From Shewanella sp. OPT22 (GTDB taxonomy: Bacteria; Pseudomonadota; Gammaproteobacteria; Enterobacterales; Shewanellaceae), in assembly GCF_004168585.1 (NCBI RefSeq), contig NZ_PGVH01000043.1:124001-188000 (forward strand): DNA of 64,000 nucleotides, read 5' to 3'. Position numbers and translations under genes: made by a program. This document shows, piece by piece, positions 9,767 through 18,483 of this stretch. The notes below the pieces were generated by a model. That model was not told where the DNA came from and ran no database searches. It saw nothing but the letters and a program-made list of their open reading frames with translations. Within the stretch, counting starts at the first letter, position 1, and each line of letters starts with the position of its first letter.

Positions 9767-9794
9767 TGACATTTGTCATATCGAATTGATGACA
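9767..9794. promoter_or_regulatory. overlapping inverted repeats upstream of the ABC exporter operon
   Basis: TGACATTTGTCA (9767-9778) is a palindrome. Its right half also pairs with a downstream arm as TGTCAT-N9-ATGACA (9774-9794). The array lies about 70-95 bp before the ABC ATPase start and looks like an operator bound by a dimeric regulator. DesR/LiaR-type response regulators and several small repressors use comparable sites, but no such regulator gene is adjacent. No promoter was assigned with confidence. Confidence 0.4.
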
Positions 9795-9862
9795 GCTGAC
9801 TATATCGTTTGTCGTACGAATAGTAATAATTAACTCATCGACTCGCACAGCAGGGAAATGTC

Positions 9863-10798
9863 ATGAGTAATACACAAAAGCAATCCATCGGTGAGGTCAG
9901 TGAACTGTCTTTTGCTTATAAGGATGCTTTGGTTCTGGATGGAATTAATTTAGAAATAAAATCAGGAGAAACACTTTCTATACTCGGGCCAAATGGCGCA
10001 GGGAAAACAACACTAATTAAAAGCATGTTAGGCCAAGTCAGTACAAGAACAGGAGCAATAAACATCTTGGGGCACCAACCCGGTTCTATCGCGCTCAAAC
10101 GTTTATCTGGTGTCATGTTGCAGATATCTGGGCTGCCTGACATGTCTACGGTTTCAGAGCACATAAAATTGTTTCAAAGTTATTACCCTGATCCAATGAG
10201 TTATCAAAAAGTGCTTGAGTATTCTGGGCTTAAAAACAAAGAATATGAATACAGTAAGCACTTATCTGGTGGACAAAAGCAACGTTTGTTATTTGCATTA
10301 GCCATATGTGGCAATCCAAAGGTTTTATTTCTAGATGAGCCAACGGTTGGAATGGATATTGATTCTAGAAAGGCGTTATGGAAAGCAATTGAAGAGCTAA
10401 AAGCCACAGGAACTTCAATTCTTTTAACGACACATTATCTAGAAGAAGCAGATAAGTTGTCAGATAGAATCATCATCTTAAATAATGGCCGAATAACAAA
10501 AGAAGGAACACCTGCAGAGATTAAGTCCTACACCGACGTTAAGACCGTTAAATTTCAATCATCAGTGCATATCGAGCATTTTTTGAATGCGATCTCTGTC
10601 GACCAATACTTCGATAATGCATTAAACCAACACTGTTATTCAATTGTGTCTCACTCTGCCGAAAAACTGCTAAAAGATCTTTTCAAAAGGGCTTTTCAGA
10701 TTCAAAACCTAACCGTTGCTGGAGCAGATTTAGAGCAAGCATTCTCAGCACTAAATTTAAACTCTGTTGATAAAGGTTCTATTTTGGAGGTAGCGTAA
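9863..10798 (+). CDS. ABC transporter ATP-binding protein
   Basis: This 311-residue cytoplasmic ATPase has Walker A GPNGAGKTT (about residue 45), the signature LSGGQKQR, Walker B VLFLDEPTVGMD and a His switch in LLTTHYLEEAD. The form matches CcmA/NatA-type ATPases that work with ABC-2 permeases. About 80 C-terminal residues beyond the ATPase core form an accessory domain. It overlaps the permease gene by one base (TAATG). This two-gene layout is typical of DrrAB/YvfRS-like exporters of drugs, lipids or peptides; the substrate is unknown. The ATG follows a GGGAAATGTC sequence. Confidence 0.93.
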   Translation: MSNTQKQSIGEVSELSFAYKDALVLDGINLEIKSGETLSILGPNGAGKTTLIKSMLGQVSTRTGAINILGHQPGSIALKRLSGVMLQISGLPDMSTVSEHIKLFQSYYPDPMSYQKVLEYSGLKNKEYEYSKHLSGGQKQRLLFALAICGNPKVLFLDEPTVGMDIDSRKALWKAIEELKATGTSILLTTHYLEEADKLSDRIIILNNGRITKEGTPAEIKSYTDVKTVKFQSSVHIEHFLNAISVDQYFDNALNQHCYSIVSHSAEKLLKDLFKRAFQIQNLTVAGADLEQAFSALNLNSVDKGSILEVA

Positions 10799-11565
10799 TG
10801 AATACCGTAACACCAGCTAAAGTGAGCTTATTGAATATATTCGTGTTGGAATCAATTTCTGAATTAAAACGATTGATTCGCACCCCAGCATTTAGTTTAC
10901 CTACAATCTTATTCCCTGTGATGTTCTATGTATTTTTCGGGGTTATTTTTGCTAAAAACCCTACAAGTGCACCAACATATTTGATGATAACGTATTGTGT
11001 ATTTGGCATCGTTGGCCCTGCATTGTTTTCATTCGGAGTAGGGATTGCAGTTGAAAGAGGGCAAGGGTGGTTTAATTTAAAAGAAGTTTCGCCAATGCCG
11101 GCATCAGCGTATGTGATTTCTAGAGTTGTTTTGAGTGGGCTATTCGCAGCCATTATTATAACGATTCTATTTGCCATTGGTTCGTTGATTGGAAACGTTA
11201 ACTTAGCAACAACCCAGTGGCTGAGTCTGAGCGGAATTTTTATTCTTGGTTCTTTACCGTTTTGTGCGATTGGTTTGACACTCGGTTTAATGTTGAAGTC
11301 GAACAGTGCTGCAGCGATTATTAATCTAATCTACTTACCAATGAGCTTTTTATCAGGTTTGTGGATCCCAATTAATATGATGCCGGGATTTTTACAACAA
11401 TTTGCAAATGTACTACCTCCATACCACTTAGCTCAGTTGGCATTGAAAGTAACTGATATGGATGTTGGTGGCTCAGTGATAAAACACATTACTATTTTGG
11501 TAGCGTATTCAGTGTTGTTTTCGTTTTTGGCAATTAAGGCGTATTACCGTAAAAATAAAGGGTAG
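10798..11565 (+). CDS. ABC-2 type transporter permease
   Basis: This 255-residue membrane protein has six predicted helices. The ABC-2 signature region is near the C-terminus (IINLIYLPMSFLSGLWIPINMMPGFLQQFANVLPPYHLAQL). It would form the channel for the overlapping upstream ATPase. Length and helix pattern fit the YvfS/NatB-like group. Pairs like this are often followed by a histidine kinase and response regulator (the DesKR arrangement), but none is present here. Confidence 0.9.
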   Translation: MNTVTPAKVSLLNIFVLESISELKRLIRTPAFSLPTILFPVMFYVFFGVIFAKNPTSAPTYLMITYCVFGIVGPALFSFGVGIAVERGQGWFNLKEVSPMPASAYVISRVVLSGLFAAIIITILFAIGSLIGNVNLATTQWLSLSGIFILGSLPFCAIGLTLGLMLKSNSAAAIINLIYLPMSFLSGLWIPINMMPGFLQQFANVLPPYHLAQLALKVTDMDVGGSVIKHITILVAYSVLFSFLAIKAYYRKNKG

Positions 11566-11778
11566 TTCTATCAGCAGGATTGCAGTATCTCTAAACATAA
11601 TCCTACTTGAACATCTACTCCATTTGATCAGAGTAAGAGCTTGGTAGCACTTTTCAGAATTTAATTTGTTCTGGTTTGCTCCTTTAAATAGAATTCGCCG
11701 CCTGCATTCTGCTGGTGGCACTTCAACTTATCGAAACCTGCTCACTTCAGAATTTCTCCCAATCAAAAAGGTACATAA

Positions 11779-12339
11779 ATGAGCACTAAATTGGCTAATC
11801 CAGCTCCACTCGGTCTAATGGGGTTTGGCATGACAACAGTATTACTTAATATTCATAATGCCGGTTTTTTTCCAATTGATTCAATGATCCTATCAATGGG
11901 CATATTTTATGGTGGAATAGCTCAAATTATTGTTGGCATTATGTGCTTCATGCGTGGTGATACTTTTGGGACTACGGCATTCACTTCATATGGCTTATTT
12001 TGGTTAACATTAGTGGGTTTGATTCTGATGCCAAGTGCAGGAGTTCAGGCTAGTACGCCTGCGTTCATGGGCTGGTATTTAGTTCTTTGGGGAATATTTA
12101 CAGCTTTCATGTTTATTGGCTCGTTCAAGTATGCGAAAGCTAAACAGTTTGTGTTTGGCTCATTAACAATATTATTCTTTTTATTGGCAGCACGAGACTT
12201 TACTGGCAGTGATTTCTTAGGAACAATCGCAGGCTATGAAGGAATCATTTGTGGTTTGAGTGCAATTTACTTTGCGATGGCTCAAGTATTGAATAATGAA
12301 TTTGGGCGTACCATTTTGCCTATTGGTGAATCTAAGTAA
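11779..12339 (+). CDS. satP: acetate uptake transporter family protein (GPR1/FUN34/YaaH, SatP-like)
   Basis: This 186-residue six-helix inner-membrane protein starts with the family signature [23 protein letters not shown] (first part, residues 6-28). E. coli SatP (YaaH) is an acetate-succinate:proton symporter, and this protein is likely to take up acetate or related short acids. The ATG follows AAAAAGG at a normal distance. A decayed copy of the gene and of about 70 bp of upstream sequence lies at 15.33-15.64 kb. An 11-bp perfect hairpin follows the stop. Confidence 0.88.
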   Translation: MSTKLANPAPLGLMGFGMTTVLLNIHNAGFFPIDSMILSMGIFYGGIAQIIVGIMCFMRGDTFGTTAFTSYGLFWLTLVGLILMPSAGVQASTPAFMGWYLVLWGIFTAFMFIGSFKYAKAKQFVFGSLTILFFLLAARDFTGSDFLGTIAGYEGIICGLSAIYFAMAQVLNNEFGRTILPIGESK

Positions 12340-12350
12340 TAAATTCTTAT

Positions 12351-12376
12351 TTCAGTACCCATCGTTGGGTACTGAA
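12351..12376 (+). terminator. hairpin after satP, probable terminator
   Basis: A perfect 11-bp stem (TTCAGTACCCA / TGGGTACTGAA) with a TCGT loop starts 12 bases after the stop. Only a weak pyrimidine tract (TCCTCCTTTCTCG) follows, so termination may be partial. Confidence 0.65.
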
Positions 12377-12471
12377 TCCTCCTTTCTCGTTTGACACCCT
12401 ATCGTTTAAACTTTACAAGTTTCTTTAAGTCGTCATTAAGGTATGATTTGATTCATTGACTTCTCAAGTAA

Positions 12472-13329
12472 GTGGAAAGCGTGAATACGATTTTAATAAA
12501 TACTCAATGGTTGCAAGACAACTTAACTAATACGAAACTGGTCCTTCTAGATGCTAGTATGGATAAGGTTGTAGGCCGTAATGCTATAGTTTATGACTTC
12601 CCTGTTTTTATACCTAACAGTGGTAAAATTTCTCTTGAGCATGAACTTTGTGACTTAACTACCTCGTTATCAAATAGCTTTCCTAAAACTGCTCAGGTAG
12701 AAAGCGAATTAAAGAGGCTAAAAATTTCAAAAGATAGTTTAGTTGTTCTTTATGATAATCAAGGGATTTATTCATCGCCAAGGGCTTGGTGGATTTTAAA
12801 AACTATGGGGGTTGAAAACGTTTTAATTTTGGACGGTGGGTTACCGAAATGGTTAAAAGAAGGTAGACCTGTCAGTGATAAAATATCAGAAGTTCGTCGA
12901 GATATAATTAAAGATCCCAACATAAAGCTTAATGTTAATAAACAGAATGTATGTGATGTAAACCTTGTACTTGAGTCAATAAAAAAAGATAGTGTATTCA
13001 TTTTAGATGCTCGATCGAAACAACGGTTTAAAGGCATAACCTCGGAACCTAGGTCAGGAACTCGCTCTGGACACATTCCCACTTCTTTGAACTTGCCTTT
13101 TAATGAAGTATTAGAAGGTGACTGTTTTAAGGCCATAAAACCGCTTTCAATATTATTTGATCGCATAACTAACAGTAAAAATGATCGAATTATCTTTACT
13201 TGTGGCTCAGGAGTAACAGCATGCATCATCTTGATTGCAGCTAGACTGGCTGGTTATAACAACACAACTCTTTATGATGGTTCTTGGCAAGAGTGGGGCA
13301 GTTCTTTAACTCTTCCAGTTGAATGTTGA
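12472..13329 (+). CDS. sulfurtransferase, two rhodanese domains (3-mercaptopyruvate sulfurtransferase type)
   Basis: This 285-residue cytoplasmic protein has two rhodanese domains. The N-terminal one contains VVLYDNQGIYSSPRAWW, and the C-terminal one carries the active-site loop TCGSGVTAC with Cys244. The CGSGVTA loop is the form found in 3-mercaptopyruvate sulfurtransferases (SseA), in contrast to the CRKGVT loop of thiosulfate rhodaneses. The first domain also holds GGLPKWLKEGRPV, typical of SseA. GTG at 12472 gives the full N-terminus; a second GTG lies three codons downstream. A decayed paralogue is at 15.64-16.09 kb. Confidence 0.88.
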   Translation: MESVNTILINTQWLQDNLTNTKLVLLDASMDKVVGRNAIVYDFPVFIPNSGKISLEHELCDLTTSLSNSFPKTAQVESELKRLKISKDSLVVLYDNQGIYSSPRAWWILKTMGVENVLILDGGLPKWLKEGRPVSDKISEVRRDIIKDPNIKLNVNKQNVCDVNLVLESIKKDSVFILDARSKQRFKGITSEPRSGTRSGHIPTSLNLPFNEVLEGDCFKAIKPLSILFDRITNSKNDRIIFTCGSGVTACIILIAARLAGYNNTTLYDGSWQEWGSSLTLPVEC

Positions 13330-13508
13330 AAATAATTTAAATTAAAACAATTGCTTGTTCTTTGGTGAGTATGACTTCAATTTTACTCAATGTCACTTGC
13401 TGTCTTTCAAACAGTGGTTGTTATTAAATATATCTTAATTATCTCGACACACTGACTTTAAATAGTGAGGCATATACTGAATTTTTATTTTTAAGACTTA
13501 ATTAAACA

Positions 13509-14945
13509 ATGGCGGCAGTGAATCTTGGTTCTGGACCTGTTTTTGATATTGACTACACCAATAAAACAGTAAAAAGGTTTGATGATAAAAGGTTTACAGA
13601 GCAATGTTCTGATTTCACAAATTGGCAGCAAGTAGAATTTAGATTTAATTCAGAAGGTAACCGTTCAGTTTCGAAGACCTATCAAGTTCGAAAGGTTAGT
13701 AATGAGGATGGACAGGTGAGTTTCATTTTAAGGGAAAGTCATTGGATAAAAAGGTTGTTACCTACATGGATGGTTGGAGGGACATTTAGAGATGCAATAG
13801 ATCAAAAACTTCCTGTATTTGAAGATGAAAATAAATTAAGAAGTGTTCTTGCTGGTGATTTATTAACTTCTGAAAATGCCCCAGAAGCAATCAATTTAGC
13901 TCAATCTGTCGTTCCAATTGATACCATCAAAATTAATCCGATTGAAGGTTCTTATGTCGGAGGAAAGATAAAGCATTACCTTAATTTAGCAAACAGACCT
14001 AGAGACCGCTTTAAACGCAAAGTTCATTTGCCAAATAGTGAAGGGGTTTTACAGAAAAGAATTAAATCAATTGACGATCAATTTGTTGCCGAAGCTGATT
14101 TTAATATTTCATTTGGAGAAAAAGAAACAAAAATTACCGCCACAACATCAATATCATCATTATTACCAGAAATAACTGTTTCAAACCCTACCATTATTCT
14201 TGGTGTAGAAGATGTGCTCCTAAAAAGGGTTTTTGAAGATGAACAACACCTATTTCCAACAGAACCTGAACAATGGGTACCACAAACTGAGCGCACAATA
14301 GCTGAAATTAAAAGAATCAAGTCAGAGTATCCAGAGGCAAAATTTGTATTTTTTTCTGAATTAGATGATGTAAAGGAAAAGTTGTCTCAAGCAGGATTCA
14401 CTGAGTTAGATTACAAAGTTGTCAAAAGACAAGAGGAGAACTATTTAAATTCTGAGCATAACTTACAATACTTTTTGGAAAATCAGTTTACCTCTTTAAC
14501 AGAAGTTATATGCATGACTAGCTCATTAAGAATCCAGCAAGCAATACTTAGTATTGGTACATATTCCACAGCGGTTAAATGTCCAATTAGACACTTTTTA
14601 ATGTTGGATAAAGATCAAAGTCGCATGAAGCGTTCAGTCAAAAAACTTTATAATGTCAACGAAAGTTACGGATATGAAACAGCAAAAGAAAGAATGTTTG
14701 ATTTAAAAGATGATGCCGTTATAGAACATAATATTCATAATGAGTTACAAGATTATACAGAGGAATTTAGAGCAGAGAAAAGGCAGCGGTTTCTAGAAAA
14801 TTACAAAATAGAGGAAAAAGTCAAACAAAATCAGAGAAGAGTAGAGTGGTTTAAAGAACTACGAAACTCGTTTGGAGAAATGATGGATTCATATCATGAA
14901 TTAATTAAATCAAGCGAATATCAATACTATAGTCAGCTTGTTTAA
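13509..14945 (+). CDS. hypothetical protein, 478 aa, possible degenerate HAD-like region
   Basis: I do not recognise this protein. It has no signal peptide or membrane helix. Residues 1-60 look beta-rich and residues 225-380 alternate strands and helices. The segment IILGVEDVLL (about residue 230) followed by a helical stretch and FVFFSELDDVKEKLSQAGF resembles the outline of HAD-type folds such as DUF2608. However, the catalytic D-x-D is replaced by V-E-D, so phosphatase activity is doubtful. The last 70 residues are highly charged and probably form a long helix or coiled coil. It is AT-rich, stands alone, and is followed by the tRNA and decayed duplicates, an accessory context. Confidence 0.6.
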   Translation: MAAVNLGSGPVFDIDYTNKTVKRFDDKRFTEQCSDFTNWQQVEFRFNSEGNRSVSKTYQVRKVSNEDGQVSFILRESHWIKRLLPTWMVGGTFRDAIDQKLPVFEDENKLRSVLAGDLLTSENAPEAINLAQSVVPIDTIKINPIEGSYVGGKIKHYLNLANRPRDRFKRKVHLPNSEGVLQKRIKSIDDQFVAEADFNISFGEKETKITATTSISSLLPEITVSNPTIILGVEDVLLKRVFEDEQHLFPTEPEQWVPQTERTIAEIKRIKSEYPEAKFVFFSELDDVKEKLSQAGFTELDYKVVKRQEENYLNSEHNLQYFLENQFTSLTEVICMTSSLRIQQAILSIGTYSTAVKCPIRHFLMLDKDQSRMKRSVKKLYNVNESYGYETAKERMFDLKDDAVIEHNIHNELQDYTEEFRAEKRQRFLENYKIEEKVKQNQRRVEWFKELRNSFGEMMDSYHELIKSSEYQYYSQLV

Positions 14946-15080
14946 TTATTGCCGCTAGTAAAATTCAATAACCCAAAAAATCTTGATTAAAAAACTCCAA
15001 AAGCATTTGTTAGTGCTCCAATGTTTTCAATCTTTGAAGTAATTTAGTATGTTTTTACTAAGATGTGCAAGTCTTTTGAA

Positions 15081-15157
15081 TGGTACAACTGAGTGGATTC
15101 GAACCACCGACCCCTACCATGTCAAGGTAGTGCTCTAACCAACTGAGCTACGGTTGT
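15081..15157 (-). tRNA. tRNA-Val (GAC), second copy with an acceptor-stem mismatch
   Basis: On the minus strand a 77-nt tRNA with encoded CCA can be read: acceptor ACAACCG, D arm GCTCAGTTGGTTAGAGC, anticodon loop TTGACAT (GAC, valine), T arm with GGTTCGAATCC. It matches the copy at 59703-59779 except for one change in the 3' acceptor strand (CAGTTGT instead of CGGTTGT), which leaves a C6-A67 mismatch. The 3' neighbourhood is also duplicated, so this copy arose by duplication of the 59.7-kb locus. It may be functional but weakened, or a pseudo-tRNA. Confidence 0.8.
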
Positions 15158-15236
15158 ATATTTGAATTGTTTGTCTGAACGATTTGAATATTATGATTTC
15201 ACAACCCTAGGCTGCAAAAGAATCTTATTCTATATG

Positions 15237-15333
15237 ACTCCGAATCACTGTGGCGTTATCTGTTGGCTTAGCTATTTTAGTTGGTGTAAATCGAATCATA
15301 AAAGGTTAGCCAATGCACTATATGATCATTAGT
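15237..15333 (+). pseudogene. remnant of a DUF1538 membrane protein gene
   Basis: About 95 bp match the intact DUF1538 gene around 60450-60548. Read in frame, it gives RITVALSVGLAILVGVNRIIKG, then a stop in place of Trp, then PMHYMII. The 5' two thirds and the 3' end are missing. It lies just after the duplicated tRNA-Val, as the intact gene does, with an internal deletion between. Its right edge fuses to the acetate-permease remnant at a shared GTGG. Confidence 0.8.
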
Positions 15334-15640
15334 GGCATTTCAACTTATCGAAATCTACTCACTTCAGAATTTATCCCAATCAAAAAAGGTACATAAATGA
15401 GCACTTAATTGGCTAATCTAGCTCCACTCGGTGTAATGGGGTTTGGCATGATAACAGTATTACTTAATATTCATAATGTCGGTTTTTTCCAATTGATTCA
15501 ATGATCCTATCAATAGGTATACTTTTTGGTGGAATAGCTCAAATTATTATTGGCATTATGTGCTTTTTGTGCGCTAATACTTTTGAGACTACAGTACTCA
15601 CTTTATATGGCTTATTTGTGTTAGACAGTGTTTACCTAAG
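15331..15640 (+). pseudogene. remnant of satP (acetate uptake transporter) with upstream sequence
   Basis: From GTGGCATTTCAACTTATCGAAA onward (first 19 bases GTGGCATTTCAACTTATCG) this stretch is nearly identical to 11711-12010, including about 65 bp before the satP start. The fourth codon is TAA (ATG-AGC-ACT-TAA), and at least one base is missing at the codons for the FFPI segment. The similarity stops at the TATGGCTTATTT segment. It is not expressible as a transporter. Confidence 0.88.
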
Positions 15641-16090
15641 TGGCTAGGTGAAGATAGAACAGTATCTAAACAGGTAAGTTTCATTGGATCAACACAGGGT
15701 CTTAGTCGATTGAAACCTACGTACATCAAAGAAAATGTGTGTACTTCTGTTTACGTTCTGCAATCTATTAATGAAGACTCTGTCGCGGTTATCGATGCTC
15801 GTTCAAGTGAGCGATACTTAGGCTCAGTCCCAGAATCTAGAGAGGGCCTTAGAGCAGGGCATATTCCTAATTTACTTAATCTACCCTTTGTTCTGGTGTT
15901 AAATAATGATCGTTATAAGCCTTTAGAGGAGTTGGTTCATTTTTTGCCAATTTACCCATCAGTAAAAGCCAAAAATTTGTCTTTGCTTGTGGCTCTGGTA
16001 TCACGGCTTGCATAAGCATGTTAGCAGCAAGAATCGCAGTCTGTGATAATACCGTTATTTATGTCGGTTCATAGGCCTAGTGGGTAAGTA
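15641..16090 (+). pseudogene. remnant of a two-domain sulfurtransferase gene
   Basis: This stretch resembles the intact sulfurtransferase from LPKW (about residue 123) to the end. It includes a readable segment with VIDARSSERYLGSVPESREG, AGHIPNLLNLPF and, after a frameshift near 15975-15985, GSGITACISMLAARIA. The first half of the gene is missing, and it is fused to the satP remnant. Protein-level similarity to the intact copy looks only moderate, so this is an older paralogue rather than a fresh duplicate. A 101-residue open frame within it (15710-16015) is unlikely to be a functional gene. Confidence 0.8.
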
Positions 16091-16529
16091 ACCCGTTATT
16101 ATCGATTGTCTGGGCTGTTAGACAGGCTTAAATCTATATCCCCATGATACCTGAAGGTGCACGATTTAAGCGAGAGTTCACGGCTTGTTACTCTGTGTTG
16201 GCAATGCTAACAATAGCTCACTATTACCGAACACCGTCGCCTTGATTAACAAGCTGTGCAGAAGTTGGGTAGGCTAAATGATTTTATTGATTTAACTCCT
16301 AACCACGGTAACAATTCAGACTGCGTTTTTAAATTAGTTGCGCCACCATTTTTATCTGGATATGTGCTTTGAATGCTGTTAAAAAGCTAAATATACCATC
16401 GATATTGCCATTGTTAACCGTCATTCATTTCCGACATTGATGTTGAAAAATTTTTTTATCAAGTCGACTAAATTAATTTGATTTATTTCTTTCCAATTTT
16501 TTTCTACTTTTACCCTAAAGGAGAAAGCT
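16091..16529. other. gene-free stretch with a half-copy of a repeat element
   Basis: No credible gene is visible. Positions 16134-16181 contain TATCCCCATGATACCTGAAG followed by a CGAGAG-containing stretch. This is a close match to the left end of the MITE-like element at 51110-51316, but no partner right end was found here. The last 90 bp are very AT-rich and probably contain the rimK promoter. AAAGGAGAAAGC is a strong ribosome binding site for rimK. Confidence 0.55.
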
Positions 16530-17435
16530 ATGAAGATTGCAATCTTATCCAGAAACGAAAATCTGTACTCTACTAAACGCTTAAAAGAAGCTTCGCTGCA
16601 AAGAGGACATGAGGTCGATGTCATTGATACTTTGCATTGCTATATGGATATCACGAGTAACAGACCTGCTGTAAGGTATCACGGAGAAGAGTTGCCTAAG
16701 TACGATGCAATTATTCCTCGTATAGGTGCTTCAGTCACATTTTATGGTACTGCAGTGGCACGCCAGTTTGAGGTAATGGGGACGTTCAATATTAATGAAT
16801 CAGTAGCAATAAGCCGTTCGAGAGATAAGTTACGTTCACTACAATTATTATCGAGCAAAGGTATTGGGTTACCAAGAACTGGGTTTGCAAGTAAACCGGA
16901 TAACATAAAAGATTTAATTAAAAACGTGGGGGGCGCTCCATTAGTAATAAAGCTACTAGAGGGGACTCAGGGAATTGGCGTCGTCCTAGCGGAGACCTCT
17001 AAAGCTGCAGAATCTATTATTGAAGCTTTTATGGGGTTAAAAGCGAATATCTTAGTTCAAGAGTTTATTGAGGAAGCTGGTGGAGCAGACATTCGATGCT
17101 TAGTTGTGGGTAATCGTGTTGTGGCTGCGATGAAACGTCAAGGTGCAGAAGGAGAGTTCCGTTCTAATTTGCATCGTGGGGGAGCTGCTGAGGTCATCAA
17201 ATTAACAAAAGATGAGCGTGAAACTGCGTTGAACGCAGCTAAGGTAATGGGATTAAACTTTTGTGGCGTTGATTTGTTACGTTCGCATCAAGGCCCAATG
17301 GTTATGGAGGTTAATTCATCACCGGGGTTGGAAGGGATAGAGAAAGCTACGGGTATAGATGTAGCCGGTAAGGTATTGGAGTATATAGAAAAGCATATTA
17401 AGTTGGGTGCCAACCGAAGACGTGAAAAAGGCTAA
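16530..17435 (+). CDS. rimK: RimK family alpha-L-glutamate ligase (ATP-grasp)
   Basis: This 301-residue cytoplasmic ATP-grasp enzyme resembles E. coli RimK, which adds glutamates to the C-terminus of ribosomal protein S6. Visible features are the N-terminal [18 protein letters not shown], the nucleotide-binding region [19 protein letters not shown] (about residues 135-155), and the metal and ATP ligands in [18 protein letters not shown] near the C-terminus. Length matches RimK (300 aa). It is followed after 19 bp by a desuccinylase-like gene and then a retropepsin-like protease gene, a grouping common in gammaproteobacteria. A strong AAAGGAG site sets the start. Confidence 0.94.
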   Translation: MKIAILSRNENLYSTKRLKEASLQRGHEVDVIDTLHCYMDITSNRPAVRYHGEELPKYDAIIPRIGASVTFYGTAVARQFEVMGTFNINESVAISRSRDKLRSLQLLSSKGIGLPRTGFASKPDNIKDLIKNVGGAPLVIKLLEGTQGIGVVLAETSKAAESIIEAFMGLKANILVQEFIEEAGGADIRCLVVGNRVVAAMKRQGAEGEFRSNLHRGGAAEVIKLTKDERETALNAAKVMGLNFCGVDLLRSHQGPMVMEVNSSPGLEGIEKATGIDVAGKVLEYIEKHIKLGANRRREKG

Positions 17436-17454
17436 TAACTGCTGAGGAAAAACA

Positions 17455-18483
17455 ATGTCAATGTTAACTATTGGCGGTCATGATATTCGTCCGGGTGAGG
17501 CGATAAAAATAAATTTACCTGTTGCGAAACTCTATACAGATACAGATGTTTCATTACCTGTTTACATCGTGAGAAGTAAAAAACCAGGACCAACCATATT
17601 TGTCAGTGCAGCTGTTCATGGTGATGAACTCAACGGAATTGAAGTTATTCGCCGCCTGATTAATATGAAGCGATTTAAAATTACATCAGGAACATTCATT
17701 GCCATTCCAATGGTGAATGTATATGGCGTTGTGAATCAGAGTCGATACTTACCTGATAGACGTGACTTGAACCGCAGCTTCCCAGGGTCTGCAAAAGGAT
17801 CATTAGCTGCACGTTTGGCGCACACGTTTATAAAAGAAATTGTAGCTCATTGCGATTATGGCATTGACCTTCATACTGGTGCTATACATCGCTCGAATCT
17901 GCCACAAATTCGAGCTGACTTAGCAGACGAAGAGACGCTAGAACTGGCTAAAATTTTTGGCGCTCCAGTATTGCTTCACTCTAACGTGCTCGATGGTTCA
18001 TTACGGGAAGCTGCTGTGCGTAATGGTACAAAGGTATTGCTTTATGAGGCAGGAGAGGCATTAAGGTTTGATGAATTTTCAATCCGTGTTGGTATAAAAG
18101 GTATCGTTAATGTCTTGCAACACCTTAAAATGCTCCAAAAGTCTAGAGAGCGGAAACGCAAAAATGAACACTATATTGCATACAGTAGTGGTTGGGTACG
18201 TGCTAATGCCAGTGGAGTCGTTAGTCATTACTTTGAACTTGGAGACAGAGTAAAGAAAGGGGATATACTCGCAGAAATCGGAAGCCCTATAGGCGAAACG
18301 TTAAATAAAGTTAAGGCCAATAAAGGCGGTGTAATTATTGGGAAACAAAATATCCCTTTAGTACAACAAGGTGAAGCAATGTATCACATCGCTTTCTTTA
18401 AAGAACATGATGAGCAAGTTTCTGAACGAATAGGAAGTCTAGAAGAGCAGACCAACGCAGAAGACCATGAAGAGCTGTTATGA
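17455..18483 (+). CDS. succinylglutamate desuccinylase / aspartoacylase family zinc protein
   Basis: This 342-residue protein belongs to the M14-like AstE/AspA family. Zinc ligands are visible as H-x-x-E in VHGDELNGIEV (about residue 62) and a later His in YGIDLHTGA. The catalytic Glu is probably in VLLYEAGEA. The C-terminal 90 residues resemble a biotinyl/lipoyl-like barrel seen in this subgroup (GVVSHYFELGDRVKKGDIL). Members outside arginine catabolism have uncertain substrates. Clustering with RimK and a RimB-like protease suggests cleavage of N-acylated or glutamylated substrates. Its stop overlaps the next start by four bases (ATGA), so the two are co-translated. Confidence 0.88.
   Translation: MSMLTIGGHDIRPGEAIKINLPVAKLYTDTDVSLPVYIVRSKKPGPTIFVSAAVHGDELNGIEVIRRLINMKRFKITSGTFIAIPMVNVYGVVNQSRYLPDRRDLNRSFPGSAKGSLAARLAHTFIKEIVAHCDYGIDLHTGAIHRSNLPQIRADLADEETLELAKIFGAPVLLHSNVLDGSLREAAVRNGTKVLLYEAGEALRFDEFSIRVGIKGIVNVLQHLKMLQKSRERKRKNEHYIAYSSGWVRANASGVVSHYFELGDRVKKGDILAEIGSPIGETLNKVKANKGGVIIGKQNIPLVQQGEAMYHIAFFKEHDEQVSERIGSLEEQTNAEDHEELL

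Noticed and set aside
12768-13229. 153-codon minus-strand frame
   Set aside because: Antisense shadow of the sulfurtransferase gene, whose motifs are on the plus strand.
15710-16015. 101-codon frame with a rhodanese-like sequence
   Set aside because: It is the middle of a truncated, frameshifted sulfurtransferase remnant, without the active-site loop in frame or a proper start.
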